A DNA stretch of 64,000 bases from Siderastrea radians (GCA_964017195.1 OZ024895.1:8738001-8802000), one strand, 5' to 3'. Positions 22,860 to 34,962 are shown, counted from the stretch's first letter. Notes: generated by a model from the sequence alone, not told the origin. A program made the numbers and translations.

Positions 22860-24954
22860 ACTGTACACAATGGTTTCCTGGTCTTCATCCCAACCTTTGC
22901 TAATGCGTTTTCATCGGGGACCTGTATCCCATTGACACCCGTCTTTATAAAATGCGTGATTTCAGCGTAATCAGTCTGAACGTATGGTATAGGTTTTTAA
23001 TTGGTGGCAGTGGATTAGGAGAGGTAGTTGCTGAAGGCACCACTTGTCTGCTGAAATTTTCCAAGTCAGCATACAGCACCTCACCTGGCTTGCAATCCTA
23101 TGATATTAAGATGTAATACATGCAGAGTTTGTTTTATCTTGTCAGTTCATATATGTAAAGATATTTTTTGACACTTTGTTAACAGAGTATGATATCCTTG
23201 TTATATCTAAATGGTCCGGTGATCTTTTGTAAAAGAAGTTACACTGATGCGATCGCTCGGCTTCTCATATGCAGTGAGGCTCGTTTCAACTTACAGGAAA
23301 TTAGCAAAGGCTTTATTTGTGACGATTGATTGGTGCAAAATTCAGCATATGACGCTTGAAAGTAAGTAATGAGTTAGTAATGTAAAATAGGATTGTTCTT
23401 CCTAGTGTCAGGACGTAATTTGAAACATGAATTGTATTCTAGTCAAATAAAAATATACATGACGCGTAGAACTGGATCCCTCCCTCTCCAACTTCCCTCT
23501 TGCCACATATGATTTCGCAATTTGTTTTTAGGCCTTAATGGCCAACCGAACTTCCTCATCGTATGAGCTTATGGATTATATCTTGCACCCCTCCGATTTG
23601 GACCGTTGATGGAACTTTTGAACGTGTGGATGAACTAACTTGTGACTTTTTATCTTCTGTGATGATGTTTAATGTTTGTTGTACAACGAGTTGTTGACGT
23701 TACTGTTTGTGTTAGTGTGTATAAGTGTATTCTTCCTGTACCTTTTTGCCGTTTTGAGGCTTTTCAACAATGGCATAATAAGGAATGTTTTGGTATCTGG
23801 CTTCTTCGTGAACATGGTCATCTTCTCTGGAAGTGATATGCTTTGAAGTAGAGGGAATTGTTTTTATTGCAACGAGTTGGCAACAGCAAAGTTTGCCCAG
23901 AAGCATGAATCAACTATAGGAGTATCTACTCCCCCCCCCCCCCCACACACACACACACAACTAACTTCCCAGTATGATTCAGACTTATTTGATTGAATTC
24001 ACGTTACAGGGAAAACTATTTCAATTGATTGATTCACCACAGTCTGATCCCCTCTTGTCAGGCCATCACCTGATAGGTTCAGACTATTCTGAAATGATTT
24101 AGGAAGAGGCTTTTCTTTTTGTTTTTCTTTGCTACCAGATTATGACAATCAGTAACATTGCTTATTGGTGACATTAGATGCAGCGTAAAGGCTAATAATC
24201 AAACCAAAAACAAATTAAACCACGAAATTAATACTACCATCACGGTCAGGGGTAGCAACAGAGGGAGTCGTAATAATTATGTGCATCAAATAAAGTCACT
24301 AGTGATTACTGGACCATTAGCTGTTCGCATCGGCAACAGTGTTAGTCACCGACTGGTTAATTTGATTGATTGATTTCTAATTGGCTGATTGACTGATTCA
24401 TCAACTAACTGGTTGAGTGGTTGATTGATGACTGATGGGTACCTTAAGAGATGAATTTTAATTAAAAGTCGCTGAGCATAAATAAAAGTAGGCAAGGTAC
24501 ATTATTATTTCACTACAGCATCAGTTTACCAGGAGAAAACACATACACAAGAGTATGAGAGTACAATTGCACTGTAGAAAGCGTATTGCACTGTAGTGTC
24601 TTGGTTTCAAATCACTCATGGAATAAATCATTTAAAATGACAGGCAAATATTGTAGTGGAATAATAAATATCATTCAGGGGTTTTACAGATGATGTTCGA
24701 AGACATTTTACCCATTGCTCGCATTTTTCCTCGCACCATACTACGCAACTTATCTGTAAAACCATCGAATAAGGTGGATGTATTCTTCATTTAGTACCTT
24801 GTCTATACAACTTCTCTCCTCTGGCAATAATGTAAATAGATTAAACTGTAGACTTATGGCAGAGAACAGACCAAGGCGAGGTGAACAAAAACAATTATTG
24901 CGGCCAATATTTAAGTTTACAACCTAAAACTGGGGCTTATTTAAAATTGGGAGA
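22860..24954. other. No gene recognised (intron)
   Basis: Sequence of the large receptor intron without recognisable exons. A C13 run followed by (AC)n is at 23933-23960 and a TTGATTGATTGA-rich stretch at 24360-24430. Confidence 0.5.
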
Positions 24955-24960
24955 CAGGTT

Positions 24961-25294
24961 CATACCTGCCAGCCGTCCCGATTTAATCGGAATTGTCCCG
25001 ATTTTTTAGTTTCTAATCCAAAAAAAAACTGGTACATTCCGATTTTCAAGAGGAAAAAAGACAATTTGGAACTGGGTTGTTAATTGGTCTTGACTCCTCT
25101 AAATCCTATTGTTTTGTGCAATACATGTAGTGTTGAGACCACTAAACAACACCTGAGAATTCTAATGCTAAAGCAGTACAGTACAAAAATTAATGTAAAA
25201 ACCGTCAGTGTTGGGGGGGGGGAGGGTACTACCCCAGGACTGGGGTGAGGGGGTGGTTGTCCCTATTTCTGATTTTATAAGGTTGGCAGGTATG
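24961..25294. mobile_element. 334-bp MITE with perfect 6-bp target duplication
   Basis: The termini are CATACCTGCCAGCC and the inverted GGTTGGCAGGTATG. CAGGTT precedes the left end (24955-24960) and follows the right end (25295-25300). The interior contains CCCGATTTAATCGG and TGTCCCGATTTTTTAG. No coding capacity. Confidence 0.85.
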
Positions 25295-25369
25295 CAGGTT
25301 CTAATTTGATAAAAGGTGTATTTACTAATAATTAGCTAATAAATATAATATTGTTTTCAGGTCCTACTT

Positions 25370-25375
<6 letters not shown>

Positions 25376-25420
<45 letters not shown>

Positions 25421-25421
25421 G
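25376..25421 (+). repeat. (AAT)n microsatellite
   Basis: About 15 AAT units. Confidence 0.95.
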
Positions 25422-25842
25422 TTAATAAACAAAAATTGGAGCTCCGCTTTGCTAAATCTATATTTTATAATTTATTTTTTTAAATTATTGTGTAATAACA
25501 ATACAAAATGATGCTCACTGATCATTCTGTGTTCTTGCTAAGGAGCGCGAAACTGGTTTACGAGGCAATTGACAGATCATGTTGATGTCAGAAGCAGATG
25601 CATTAAAACACGAAGAAATTGTCAAATCTTTGATATGCTAGACAGTGAAAAACAGTATTATAAAGCGTTCAATAAAATTTTTTTAACATCAAAAAACGGA
25701 TAGGTTGCTTAATAGAAAACAAAACTTGTTACTGTATACAGGAGCTGACTGGAAGGCTTGTAGGCCTTTTTGACGAATATAAATAACACAAATAATTTGA
25801 CTGGTTTAACTTAATTAAGTTCGGCTGCGTTGTTGCGTGGTC

Positions 25843-25915
25843 GTCCTGATGGTGTAGTGGTTAACACATCGGCACTAGAAAGTCGAGGACGCTGGTTCAA
25901 ATCCCGTTCAGGACA
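25843..25915 (+). tRNA. tRNA-like sequence, possible SINE head
   Basis: It has a perfect 7-bp acceptor stem (GTCCTGA with TCAGGAC), a GTGT/ACAC D-stem, an A box TGGTGTAGTGG and a B box GGTTCAAATCC. The 5-bp anticodon stem (TCGGC/GTCGA) encloses an 8-nt loop ACTAGAAA, so the anticodon is ambiguous. A TTTTT terminator follows at once. The AT-rich tail and odd loop suggest a tRNA-derived SINE or pseudo-tRNA. The overlapping frame containing RPDGVVVNTSALE is a tRNA shadow, not a protein. Confidence 0.6.
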
Positions 25916-26147
25916 ATTTTTAGGGTTTTCAGTTTGTTTGTTTATTCTTTCTTTGACTGGTTTAAGTTTATTTGTGTTATATAGAGTTTTTAAGTTTATT
26001 TGTGTTAGACAATAAATACAGTTTACGCAAACAATAGACTCTCAGTAGAAGGATCCGAAAGGATATGATGCTGCCACGTAAATTATTAGGTAGGTACATT
26101 TGTATAAAAGAAAAAATGATGGTGCAAACTTCTGACTGGTCCTGTAG

Positions 26148-26187
26148 TGTAATAACGTTTCGGCTGTTCAGCCTTCTTCAGATTACA
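26148..26187 (-). ncRNA. Hammerhead-ribozyme-like motif of a Penelope-like element
   Basis: On the minus strand the order is TGTAAT, CTGAAGA, A, GGCTGAACAGCC, GAAACGTT, ATTACA. TGTAAT/ATTACA forms a 6-bp stem I. CTGAAGA fits the CUGANGA core. GGCTGAACAGCC folds as stem II and GAAA matches the second core strand. ACGT could form the palindromic stem III of minimal dimeric hammerheads, ahead of a U-U cleavage position. One unpaired A between the core and stem II is non-canonical. Minimal hammerheads are established features of Penelope-like elements. Whether this copy is active is unknown. Confidence 0.4.
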
Positions 26188-26337
26188 ACGCATACGGTTA
26201 AAAATCAAAAACTAAAGACAAACCATTACTATTTTTTGTCTGCCACCTATATTTCAAGCATGTTCAGTGCTCTTCTTCAGGGTGACTATAAAAGCCGTTA
26301 CAAGTGTCGTATAACAATATTCAACATACAATTATTC

Positions 26338-26452
26338 TGATTTGCTTAATAAAGATTTGTTATGGTTTGATGCATGCAGCTATAGCTTAATTTAATCATG
26401 TCAAAACCATCATATCAAACCATAACAAATTTGTATTAAGCAAATCAGAACA
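26338..26452. repeat. Inverted repeat at a Penelope-like element edge
   Basis: CTGATTTGCTTAATAAAGAT, then TTGTTATGGTTTGAT (26337-26371), is mirrored by ATCAAACCATAACAAATTTG, then TATTAAGCAAATCAG (26415-26449). It joins the hammerhead-bearing part to the endonuclease-coding part and fits the inverted terminal fragments often seen in Penelope-like insertions. Confidence 0.7.
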
Positions 26453-26469
26453 GATCAAGTGATGAAAGT

Positions 26470-26696
26470 AAAAATTGTAACTGTCGGAATCCTAACGCCT
26501 GCCCCATGGACGGAAATTGCAGCGACCAGAACATTATATGTCAAGCGGAAATAACCACACCAACTGCTAAGGAGACATACATCGGACTTTGCGACATGAC
26601 ATTCAAACTGAGATACAGAAACCAAGCGTGCTCGCATTCAAAAACGAACAGTACAAACACGCAACAAAACTCAGCAAATACATTTGGAACCTGAAA
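26470..26696 (+). pseudogene. Penelope-like GIY-YIG endonuclease fragment
   Basis: The frame reads [20 protein letters not shown], then [21 protein letters not shown] shift then gives [20 protein letters not shown]. The Cys-rich linker, YIG and the FK-x-R...SF...LSKYIW pattern are diagnostic of the Penelope C-terminal endonuclease. There is at least one frameshift, and the RT part is absent. It is separate from the RT fragment at 16516-18722. Confidence 0.75.
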
Positions 26697-26766
26697 GATA
26701 CATGTGTAAGAACATCATAAATTATATAGCATCAAATGGCGCAAAGGAAAGCAAGCCAGATGCTTA

Positions 26767-28564
26767 CCAGATGTTTTGTACCGACGGACGGTTCGTACCC
26801 AGACGATTCATACCCATCTTGGACAATTCGTACTCACACAATTTAGACGTATCGTACCCACGCAGTTACCAAGTTGTTTTGTTTCAAACAGCGTGCTGTT
26901 CATGTGGTTAGTTAGCCTGTCATGACAAGAAATCTCAAATTTTGTGCGACTTACATTCAGTCTGTCATGCAATGGTCTTAACCACTGGTTTTACTGTGAT
27001 TCCGGGCTTACAGCAGGGATCCTTGAGATGTCTCTTGACGTGATGTTACAATTTGTTTGCATGCAATGCAGCAAGGAGCCATAGTAATAAATATTTTCCT
27101 TGAAAGTTTCTGTCTACTGTTTGGAGTGTTCAATTGAATGGATGACGAGAAAGAAAAATTGTAGGCCTTTTATAGGTAGCCCCTGACTCGAAACAGATCG
27201 GAGTTCTTGCCATTTGATTGGTAAATGCTAATTTTGTTTACTTTCCTTTGTTAAAATAAACTAAATTAAAACTGTTAAAACAAAGAGAAAAAATCACATG
27301 TACCTCGCGCGGGACACTAATTAGCTGTTATTGTTAAGAAAGTCACAAGTATAAGCAATAGATATGCTAGAAACAAAGCGGGAAAAAATCACACTTACCT
27401 TGCCCAATCCACTTTCAACCTTTTATTGTTAAGAAAGTCATAATTAGAAACAACTTACTTTTACAACTTGTTTCTGTGACGCAAAATTTAATTACACGTG
27501 TCATATGCAACAATAGACTTGTGTTGCGCGCACTTTATTAAACGTTATTTGATGTGGTCTTAAGGTGATTCCCATCAATTGCATTGCACATCCTTTCTGC
27601 GCATCATTTTTTTTTTTTGCGTGATTAGCGCGTGCACCTTTGAAACTTGATAGGTTTTCTATGAAAGCTGAGCAGTTCAGAGAAATTATAACAGGTCGTT
27701 TTCTCCTAAATGAGCTGGGTGAGCCCCATTTTTTAATACATAAATTCAAATGGCACGCGGTCCAGTACAATATACCGCAGTTTCAAGAAAAGTTAAAAAT
27801 TCTGCTTTGAGATATTTTTATTTAAATGCCGAAAAGAACGTCTTTAGGTACAGCAGGGTATGTACACATGCGGCAAATTCTTTAAATTTTTTTCATAGCC
27901 TTAATTCCTGTTCAACTAAAATAGTACACAATGCAAGATAAATGTCCATTTTGTTGAACTGCTCCAATATTTCAATCACGGCAAGCAATGACTTTTTAAG
28001 CAATTGTAGTTCTCATTTCTGATTACTAGGGTTTCTCAGGAAAACCTTGTGTTACACGCGCTTCATCAAACGTTAGTCCACAACTTGTTTGGAAGTGAAA
28101 CAAATAACTTTGGATTAATTAACTGAGTTGAGAAGGTATTAGTCTGCTGTTATAGTTCTTGACTCCTGGTAAATCGAACCCTTATTGTAACTTGAAACTT
28201 TAGCCAGTAAAGAAACTTTTTATTGTTTACAACGACGCTTAATAGTCTCATTAGAGACATGATAATTTCACGCGCATTGTACTTGTGTGCATTGTTTTCT
28301 GCGTAGGAGGAGTTAACCGCTATTGCACTTTAACTCTTCCTTCGCGGGAACGAGCTTTTGTTAACAAGGTTTTGTTAAAGTTTATCGAGCGGAGTGGAGT
28401 GGAGATTTTATTATGAAAATGTTTGACTCTCTAACTGTTGGCATGCATGGGTACGAATGGTCCCAAGAGTTGGGTACGATACGGATGAAACTGGGTACGA
28501 ATCATCTCAACTTGTGTACGAATTATCTGGGTACGAAGTGTCCGCATGGGTACAAAACGTCTGG
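26767..28564. mobile_element. 1.8-kb element with inverted arrays of TTCGTACCCA subterminal repeats
   Basis: CCAGATGTTTTGTACC begins at 26767 and its inverted counterpart (GGGTACAAAACGTCTGG) ends at 28564. Inside each end, TTCGTACCCA-type words recur four to five times with degenerate spacers (26786-26870 and, inverted, 28448-28550). The interior has no recognised ORF. Such arrays look like transposase-binding sites of a non-autonomous DNA element. The target duplication is unclear. Confidence 0.7.
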
Positions 28565-28739
28565 ATTCCAGTGAGATCGTACTCAAATGTCACCAAGAAA
28601 TGCAACTTGTGTTTGTGGGAAAAGTATTTTATTATTTGTAAACCCAAAATGTCCACTCTGAACAATAGAAATGAACTGATATCAAGTTAAAATTATATAT
28701 ACTATCCCAAATGAAGACTCAAAAAGATGTTTTTTTGAG

Positions 28740-28792
28740 CAAGCACCCATATTTCGGCCGAGTTTACTGGCCTTCTTCAGGGTGAATGGTCG
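28740..28792 (-). repeat. Penelope-type tail motif, degenerate hammerhead
   Basis: The minus strand reads ACCCTGAAGAAGGCC, a spacer, then CGGCCGAAATATGGGT. The stem II (GGCC/GGCC) and core-like CTGAAGA and GAAA are present. The nucleotide at the cleavage position would be G, which hammerheads do not cleave. Confidence 0.45.
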
Positions 28793-29397
28793 TTACAAAT
28801 ACAAAACTTGACTCACATTTTAATTTTTCTTCAACAAGCAAAGAAAGTGACTGTTTGAATGTACATGCTGCCCTAATATTTTCCACACATTACAGCTGTA
28901 TTTGTTAGTGCAATGTGTGTGCTATTGTCAAGTTGTTCCACTAAGGAGATAATATGTTTCAATGTGTACATGTGAACTTTTGACCACTATTTGTGCAAAC
29001 GATTTACATGTATGGCTTCATGTAAAGACTTTGCCGTCGCCAAGTCAAGTTTAGGGCCTTGGGTTATGGTCTTGGGTTATAGCCGAATAATACAGTGTGT
29101 CAAAATTTGTTTGCTTTGCCTTTGACTAGTGCCCAAATTTTTTAATTCAGTTTGCTTAAATCTGCAAAGAGTATTAAACAATTTTTAATTTTGCAACGTA
29201 CACCAAGGACAGTTAATGTAATACAGAATGTGTAATGTTTTGTCTCCTGACAATGTTTAAACTGACTTGAAGAACAACTACCACATGCACATGTATATTT
29301 CATTCCTACATGGTTTGTATGTGGTTTGAAACCTTCCTGCAAAAAGTTGACTAGCACTAAAATTTGAGGTTGATGAAGACATGTATTTTTATTTTAG

Positions 29398-29676
29398 ATC
29401 AAGCAAAACTGACTGATATAAGTGTTCCCCAGACTGGACATGAAAACTCAAGTGTGCAGTTGTTTTGCAAAGGATCTGGTTCACCAGCCCCAAACATCAC
29501 CTGGACCAGATTGTTTGACAATGGAACTGAGAGTGGAGAATTGAACAGGAGTATTGGAGAAGGAACTTTGGATTTTGCAAACAGAGTCAGCCGAGGTGAT
29601 GCTGGAACGTACCGCTGCACAGCTTACAATGGAATTGGAAACTCTGATCACCAAACAACTAAAGTGACTGTTTTGT
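29398..29676 (+). CDS. Receptor exon: Ig (I-set) domain 2
   Basis: This 279-bp phase 1-1 exon follows a TTTTTATTTTAG acceptor and ends before GTAAGT. It encodes 93 residues with SVQLFCKGSGSPAPNITW (B-strand Cys and core Trp) and AGTYRCTAYNGIGNS (Y-x-C of strand F). Two sequons (NSS and NIT) and a further NRS are present. It is the best-conserved Ig domain in the window. It is the middle of the three visible extracellular Ig domains and is suited to adhesion or recognition. Confidence 0.9.
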
Positions 29677-30935
29677 GTAAGTAAACATTATTTTTGGAGG
29701 GTCCACCATCATTTTATACATTTCATGCATTGCTCATGTGCAGCTTTTTCATCATTAAAATTGGAGGTCAATTGTCCGGTGACTACCCCTGGGGACAGTG
29801 GGGTTCAGCCCGGGCAGTGCTGAATTCTCTCATAAGTAATAAAAAATAAACTTTCAATTTCTACTCGGCATCTTTGCATGGTTCTTATTGTGCGGGTTAG
29901 CAGTGAATTACAATAAAAATTCCTACATCCAGGAGGTACTCTTATCAGCATCTTTTTTGTGGGCATAGGTGATTTCTACTACTAACAAGTACCGGCCAGT
30001 TTTACCCGTTAAAAGTACATGTTGTAGCCAAAGGATAATTTTTATACTGGTCTTTTTGCAAATAGCCCATGAATCTTAACCCCTTAAAGGTACATGTACA
30101 TGTATGACAGGCCCTCCTATCACTTCACTTTTGTGCAAAAATACTGAAGCAAATTAATAGTAAGAAGGGTAGCCTGATGGTGAAGTCAACAGCCAACCAA
30201 CCCTGCCGCCTTCTCCCACCTTTTAACTCAGCCAGCATTAAATATTTCTTGGATTTCCCTATACAATCCTGAAATACAACAATGTAGACCATAAAGCCTC
30301 TTTGAGGTTTCCGTGAATCTGCTTGTTTGACATGTTACTGGTTTTGTTTAACAGTGTTGGGAAAAAAGTTTTTTTAGTACTGACTTATTTAATTAAAATT
30401 ATATTATTTCAGTTCTAGAAATTCTTGTGTGTGTTTGTGTGCTGCAAGATACTGTGTACATACAGTGTAGCTTTCATTTGAATGGTTCATTACATTCTGG
30501 AATTTTATCCAAATGCACTGACTCAAAACAAAAAGGTTCATAATTTCCACATGCATGTGCAATGTTTATGGTGAGCTAAGAAGAAAGGCTGAAACAAATT
30601 ATGTAAGGTAATTCTTCACTCATTTCCTACCCACTGCCGGCACTGCAAATTTTGTCCTTGGAATCGTCTTTATTTCTATGTGTACACATAGACAAAAGTA
30701 TGTGCTGGGGTGTGGGTAACCTGTGCATTGTACAACTCTAAAATGTCCCTTAGATAATTAGAATGCTGGAAAAGAGAGTTACAAATGTAAGCACCAGACT
30801 TCTAAGTGGGTGATATAGGTTGCCAGTTGGCAATAAGTTAGTTAGAACATAGTATTTACATACAGTTGAATCCTGTCTGCATATTAGCTCTGGACTGGTG
30901 GAACATCATCCTCGGAAACCCAGGGGCTGATGGTC

Positions 30936-31650
30936 GGGGCAAGAGCAGATAAAACAGGCGAAATCAATGAGAGTGAAAGTTTACAAGAGGGGCAGAAGAG
31001 CCCCTTTTACGGACAAGTTCAATAGCCCATTTGCTAAATCTTGTACCCAGATCTCACTTGTGAGTATTGAAATCAACTTCAATCAACAAGAAATCGATAA
31101 ATTTGGTTAGGCTACTCAAATAAAACAACAAGTACGAAAATCAAATTGAGGTAAAAGTCGAACTTTTAGAAGCATGCAATTAGAATTTACGTGCAAACTA
31201 GGTGCAAACTATGTCCTTGCACACTTCTTAAAAGTTCTCCAAACTTTTCACAATACCTCAATCTGATGTGCGTACTTGTTGTTTTCTTTTTCCTTGAGTA
31301 CCCTTGCCAAATTTATCAATTTCTTGGCTTTGTGGGTCCCATTTTACTAAAACTTTCTTCAGTGGTAGGCCTATCGAATGAGCGAGACAGTACATACGAG
31401 TGAGATCTGGGTACAAGATTTAGCAAAGTTGCATTCTGTGTGACTTCACGAAAGGAACGGTCAAATCAGCTGATCGCTGATTGGGCACAAAAAATACAAT
31501 GCCTCCAAATTTGTGCTCAATCAGAAGCAAGAATTCAAGTGGGCTCTTCAACTAGTCCGTAAAAGGTATGTTCCCAAGGACACTTCCGCCCACCTTGTAA
31601 ACTTTCGCTCGCACCGACTTTGCCGTTTTATCTGCCTCTCGGCCTGACTT
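30936..31650. repeat. Foldback element with about 130-bp imperfect arms
   Basis: AGCAGATAAAACAGGCGAAA, AAAGTTTACAAGAGGGGC and GCTAAATCTTGTACCCAG in the left arm (30936-31060) recur inverted at 31395-31650, with an insertion in the right arm. It lies in the intron between Ig exons 2 and 3. Confidence 0.7.
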
Positions 31651-31895
31651 TCTGCCCCTGGGTCTCCGAGGATGCAAGGTAGCTGAATTGTCAAGGTTTT
31701 TATCTTTTTTCTTTGAAGAGACATTCAGCATTTTTTCCAAAAACTGGCGATACAGTTAGATAGTTATAATGTTATTATTTAATAATAATAAAAATAATAA
31801 TAGTAATAATAATAATATTTATTTACTTATATAGCACTATATCCAAATGAATGCCCTATGGTGCCTAACAAAGCAAACTTAACTACAATACAAAA

Positions 31896-33454
31896 TACCG
31901 TATTTATTCGCCTATAAGCCCATCCCGGCTATAAGCCGAGACCCTAAACTTGTAACACAGAATACTGACCCAATGTTGACAAAAAAAATGCAGGAAACTC
32001 TCGGCTATAAGCCGAGACACAAAAATTGAGCAATCTACTCGAATGAAACAAAAAATATTGCGAAAATTTCCTAGGAACTTACATATTCAAGTTGAAGTGA
32101 ATAATAAACGCGATCGAAGTGCTGACCTCTAAGGAAATACTTCTAAAGTTACTGATTAATAAACATGATCGAAATGCTAACCTCTTAGGAACCCTTTCCA
32201 AAGTTGTCGTTTGAATGAATCAGTGTGTTGAGGAATATTAATTGATCCTAATCAAAGTACAAAACTCCGTAACAAGAACAGAACTATCAACAGTTACCAT
32301 AGTACTGATACATCGCTCCAAATCTTAAAGATACTTTCCGTTCACAATGCCGAAGGCACGTTGTACCTCGTACACTCTTGCCTTTAAATTAAAAGTCATC
32401 GCAGAAGCAGAGGCTGTAGAAAATAACTCCGGGTTATTATGGGATGTTCCAGGGGTGTTCCGGGGTTGTTCCGGGCTGTTCCGGGCTGTTCCGGGCTGTT
32501 CCGGGCTGTTCCGGGCTGTTCCGGGGGTGTTCCGGGGGTGTTCCGGGGTGTTCCGGGTGTGTTCCGGGTTTTACAGACACCCCCTTTTCTCACCAAGAAA
32601 ACGGAACGGATCGAGCCGTATCATTTGATTCGAAGTTTCGCATGCAAGTGTTTTCCCGCGCCATTAAGCTCAAAAGCTCGAATCATGAAAGCAAAAGTAA
32701 AACACAAGAACCGACGGCCAAAACTTAAATTCTTTCTCACCTTGAGTGCTAAAATTGTGTTGCAAAAAGTCCGTTGACAGTAGCCTCAAGAATAAAACAA
32801 CTGTCACGTCACGAACGGTTTGGAACAGTAAAGATTCATCACTTAAATCCGCCGTCATGGGCATTGCTGTCTCTCGGAAATAGCCTGGCACTGGTAATTG
32901 TGGACAAATGGTACAGAAATTTCCGGGAATTCCGGAAAAAACGAGAAAAACGAGAAAAAGGAATTCCGAAAACATTCCACCGGAATGAACCGTCCCATTT
33001 GAATTCTCCCCGGAATTACCGGGTTTTCCGTACAAATGGTAAGCGCTCAAAGTTTACATTCGGCTCGCTCGATTTATATTTTCCACAGTGAATTAAATGT
33101 TATTGCTTGTGTCGTTTTAGGTATCGCCGTGAGCGGATTAATGTTACGTCTGAAAGCGAAGGAACTAGCAAATGATCCAAGGCCTCCCTCGGATGGTATC
33201 AAAACTGGAAGCGGCGCCATTCTGCCGAACGAAGCAAACTCTGGCTCGACGCCTGCCGGATGACTTGGAAAATAAGATATATACATTCGCTCGGCTTATA
33301 CGTGAATAAATGCCAATTTCCTAATGTTGGAGAAAGTTTTGTTTAGTAAAACTCTCGGCTATAAGCCGAACCCCCTTCTCTGGCCTAAATTTTACCTAAA
33401 CTTGGCTTGACTTTGTGTAAAAATCGCTCGGCTTATAGGCGAATAAATACGGTA
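31896..33454. mobile_element. Pogo/Tigger-like element with 24-bp termini and TA duplication
   Basis: TACCGTATTTATTCGCCTAT at 31896 is mirrored at 33454, and both ends are flanked by TA. CGGCTATAAGCCGA words recur near each end. At 32347 the + strand starts MPKARCTSYTLAFKLKVIAE, the CENP-B-type N-terminal HTH start of pogo transposases, and then runs into a minisatellite. At about 33120-33200 GIAVSGLMLRLKAKELAND matches the second HTH. The catalytic domain is absent, so the copy is non-autonomous. Confidence 0.8.
32441..32570 (+). repeat. GTTCCGGGCT minisatellite inside the pogo-like element
   Basis: About 12 copies of a 10-11 bp unit, GTTCCGGGCT then GTTCCGGGGGT variants. They interrupt the transposase start and give valine-proline-glycine-rich open frames in three phases, which are artefacts. 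Confidence 0.95.
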
Positions 33455-33540
33455 GTGTAAAATCTAAAATACAAAATATATTAAAATTAATACACTCCAT
33501 CTAGACTTAAATCGAAATAATATATTCCATCTCAATTTAA

Positions 33541-33924
33541 AGGGGCTACGTCACGAGGATTTTGCTGGCTTAGCTCAATTCTGTGCTAAAATCATTACCT
33601 AGTGCCTTTACTCATACACAAAGTGCTCCTATAATACTATGAGAAAGATATCAAGTGAATCTTATCAGCGACAGCTCACTATAATAATTTTTTTTGGCGA
33701 CTTTTAAGAACATAGCATCAAAACTTGAAAAAGTTGGCCCAATTTTTTCAAGTTTCAATCCATTTCCATCCTTGCCATCGGCAGCAACAGACGACAGAAA
33801 ATGGTTTCAGTGCCGTAATATAGTCTTTAATAACAAAGCCAGACCATTATTTTTGGAATTCAGTTGAAGCGAAGACACTTTTTAGCTTTTTGAAAAGATA
33901 CAAAAATAGCGTGACATAGTCCCT
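33541..33924. mobile_element. 384-bp TTAA-flanked MITE
   Basis: AGGGGCTACGTCACG at the left is mirrored by CGTGACATAGTCCCT at the right. TTAA lies on both sides (33537-33540 and 33925-33928). TTAA target duplications are typical of piggyBac and Kolobok elements. No ORF. Confidence 0.85.
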
Positions 33925-34722
33925 TTAAACGGACAACATTATTGTATGACCCAGCTCAGCATGCTGCAGGTTCATGCAATGTAGGCCCTTCTAAAAAGGT
34001 AAGTTTTTATCTGGCCCTTAAAACTGGACACAGAAGAGGAAAATGCGTTGAAGAGAGTTCCATAGGAAGCTGAAGCATTGGAGAAAGCCCTAAAACCATT
34101 ACGTGCATAAATTGTAAGCTGGTTGAACTAGTTGCTGACTCAGCATAGACCAGATATTGCATTAAGGTTTATGGATATTATTAAGATGGGATAAATATTT
34201 AGGAGGTACATTTAATTCATTTAAAGCTTTGTTTGTTAGTACAATGTATGTTAGTATTTCCCAGGGTGTTTGAATTTAGTGGATTTCAATTCTTAGAACT
34301 ATTTTAGTTTATTTACATGTACCTTCAAAAGTATTTGTTTGCAAGAAGTGTATCGCAGCAATAAATTTTAATAACCCAAAATACACATACAGTGTTTCGA
34401 ATGTTTATCTGTTGCACAGATTCTTACTACACAAAAAAGATAACTGAAACCTAGCTCTCTGTGTGCACTAATCCATACTCATACAATTTAGTACTAACCT
34501 CAATTAAGGACATTTCATGTATTCACAGACAGCATATTGATGACGTTTAAGCAGTCATGTGCCTCCATATCCATAGTGTAAACATTTCTATTATTGGGCC
34601 ACTTGGCTCCACAGGTTTGGAATGGTTACATTTAATTAGTATACATCCTATAAGCCAGGATTTTTCTCTTTACCTTTTTTCCTTTGTTTTCAACTCTTTT
34701 TCATTTTCGATTTGGTATTCAG

Positions 34723-34962
34723 ATCCCCCAGAGATTACAAATCTTCCAGCTGTGTACAAAGTTGCTGTACAGGGAAGTGTATCCCTACACTGCAAGGCAG
34801 TTGGAATCCCCCTGCCTTCATTTGCTTGGGCTCCTTGTGATGATCCTCAGGAAAATGTGTGTAATAAGAGCTGGCTAAGTATTTCTCAAGCCATGAATGA
34901 TGGTGTTTACACCTGTACAGTGAAAAATAACCTGGCGAGTGATTCAGGAAAAGCGTTTGTCG
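34723..34962 (+). CDS. Receptor exon: Ig domain 3
   Basis: This 240-bp phase 1-1 exon runs from a TTTGGTATTCAG acceptor to a GTAAGA donor and encodes 80 residues. It reads DPPEITNLPAVYKVAVQG, SVSLHCKAVGIPLPSFAW (Cys and Trp) and NDGVYTCTVKNNLASDSG (D-G-x-Y-x-C). Two extra cysteines in CDDPQENVC could form a second disulfide. It is a short C2/I-type domain, membrane-proximal relative to the others, directly followed by the SEA-like module. Confidence 0.9.

Noticed and set aside
25830..26015. Open frame with RPDGVVVNTSALESRGRWF as a protein
   Set aside because: It is the translated shadow of the tRNA-like sequence at 25843-25915.
28740..28792. Second active hammerhead
   Set aside because: The cleavage position would be G and stem III is unpaired or too weak, so it is at best a relic.
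32347..32777. Overlapping valine/glycine/proline-rich frames as genes
   Set aside because: They arise from the 10-bp minisatellite, which is open in three phases.
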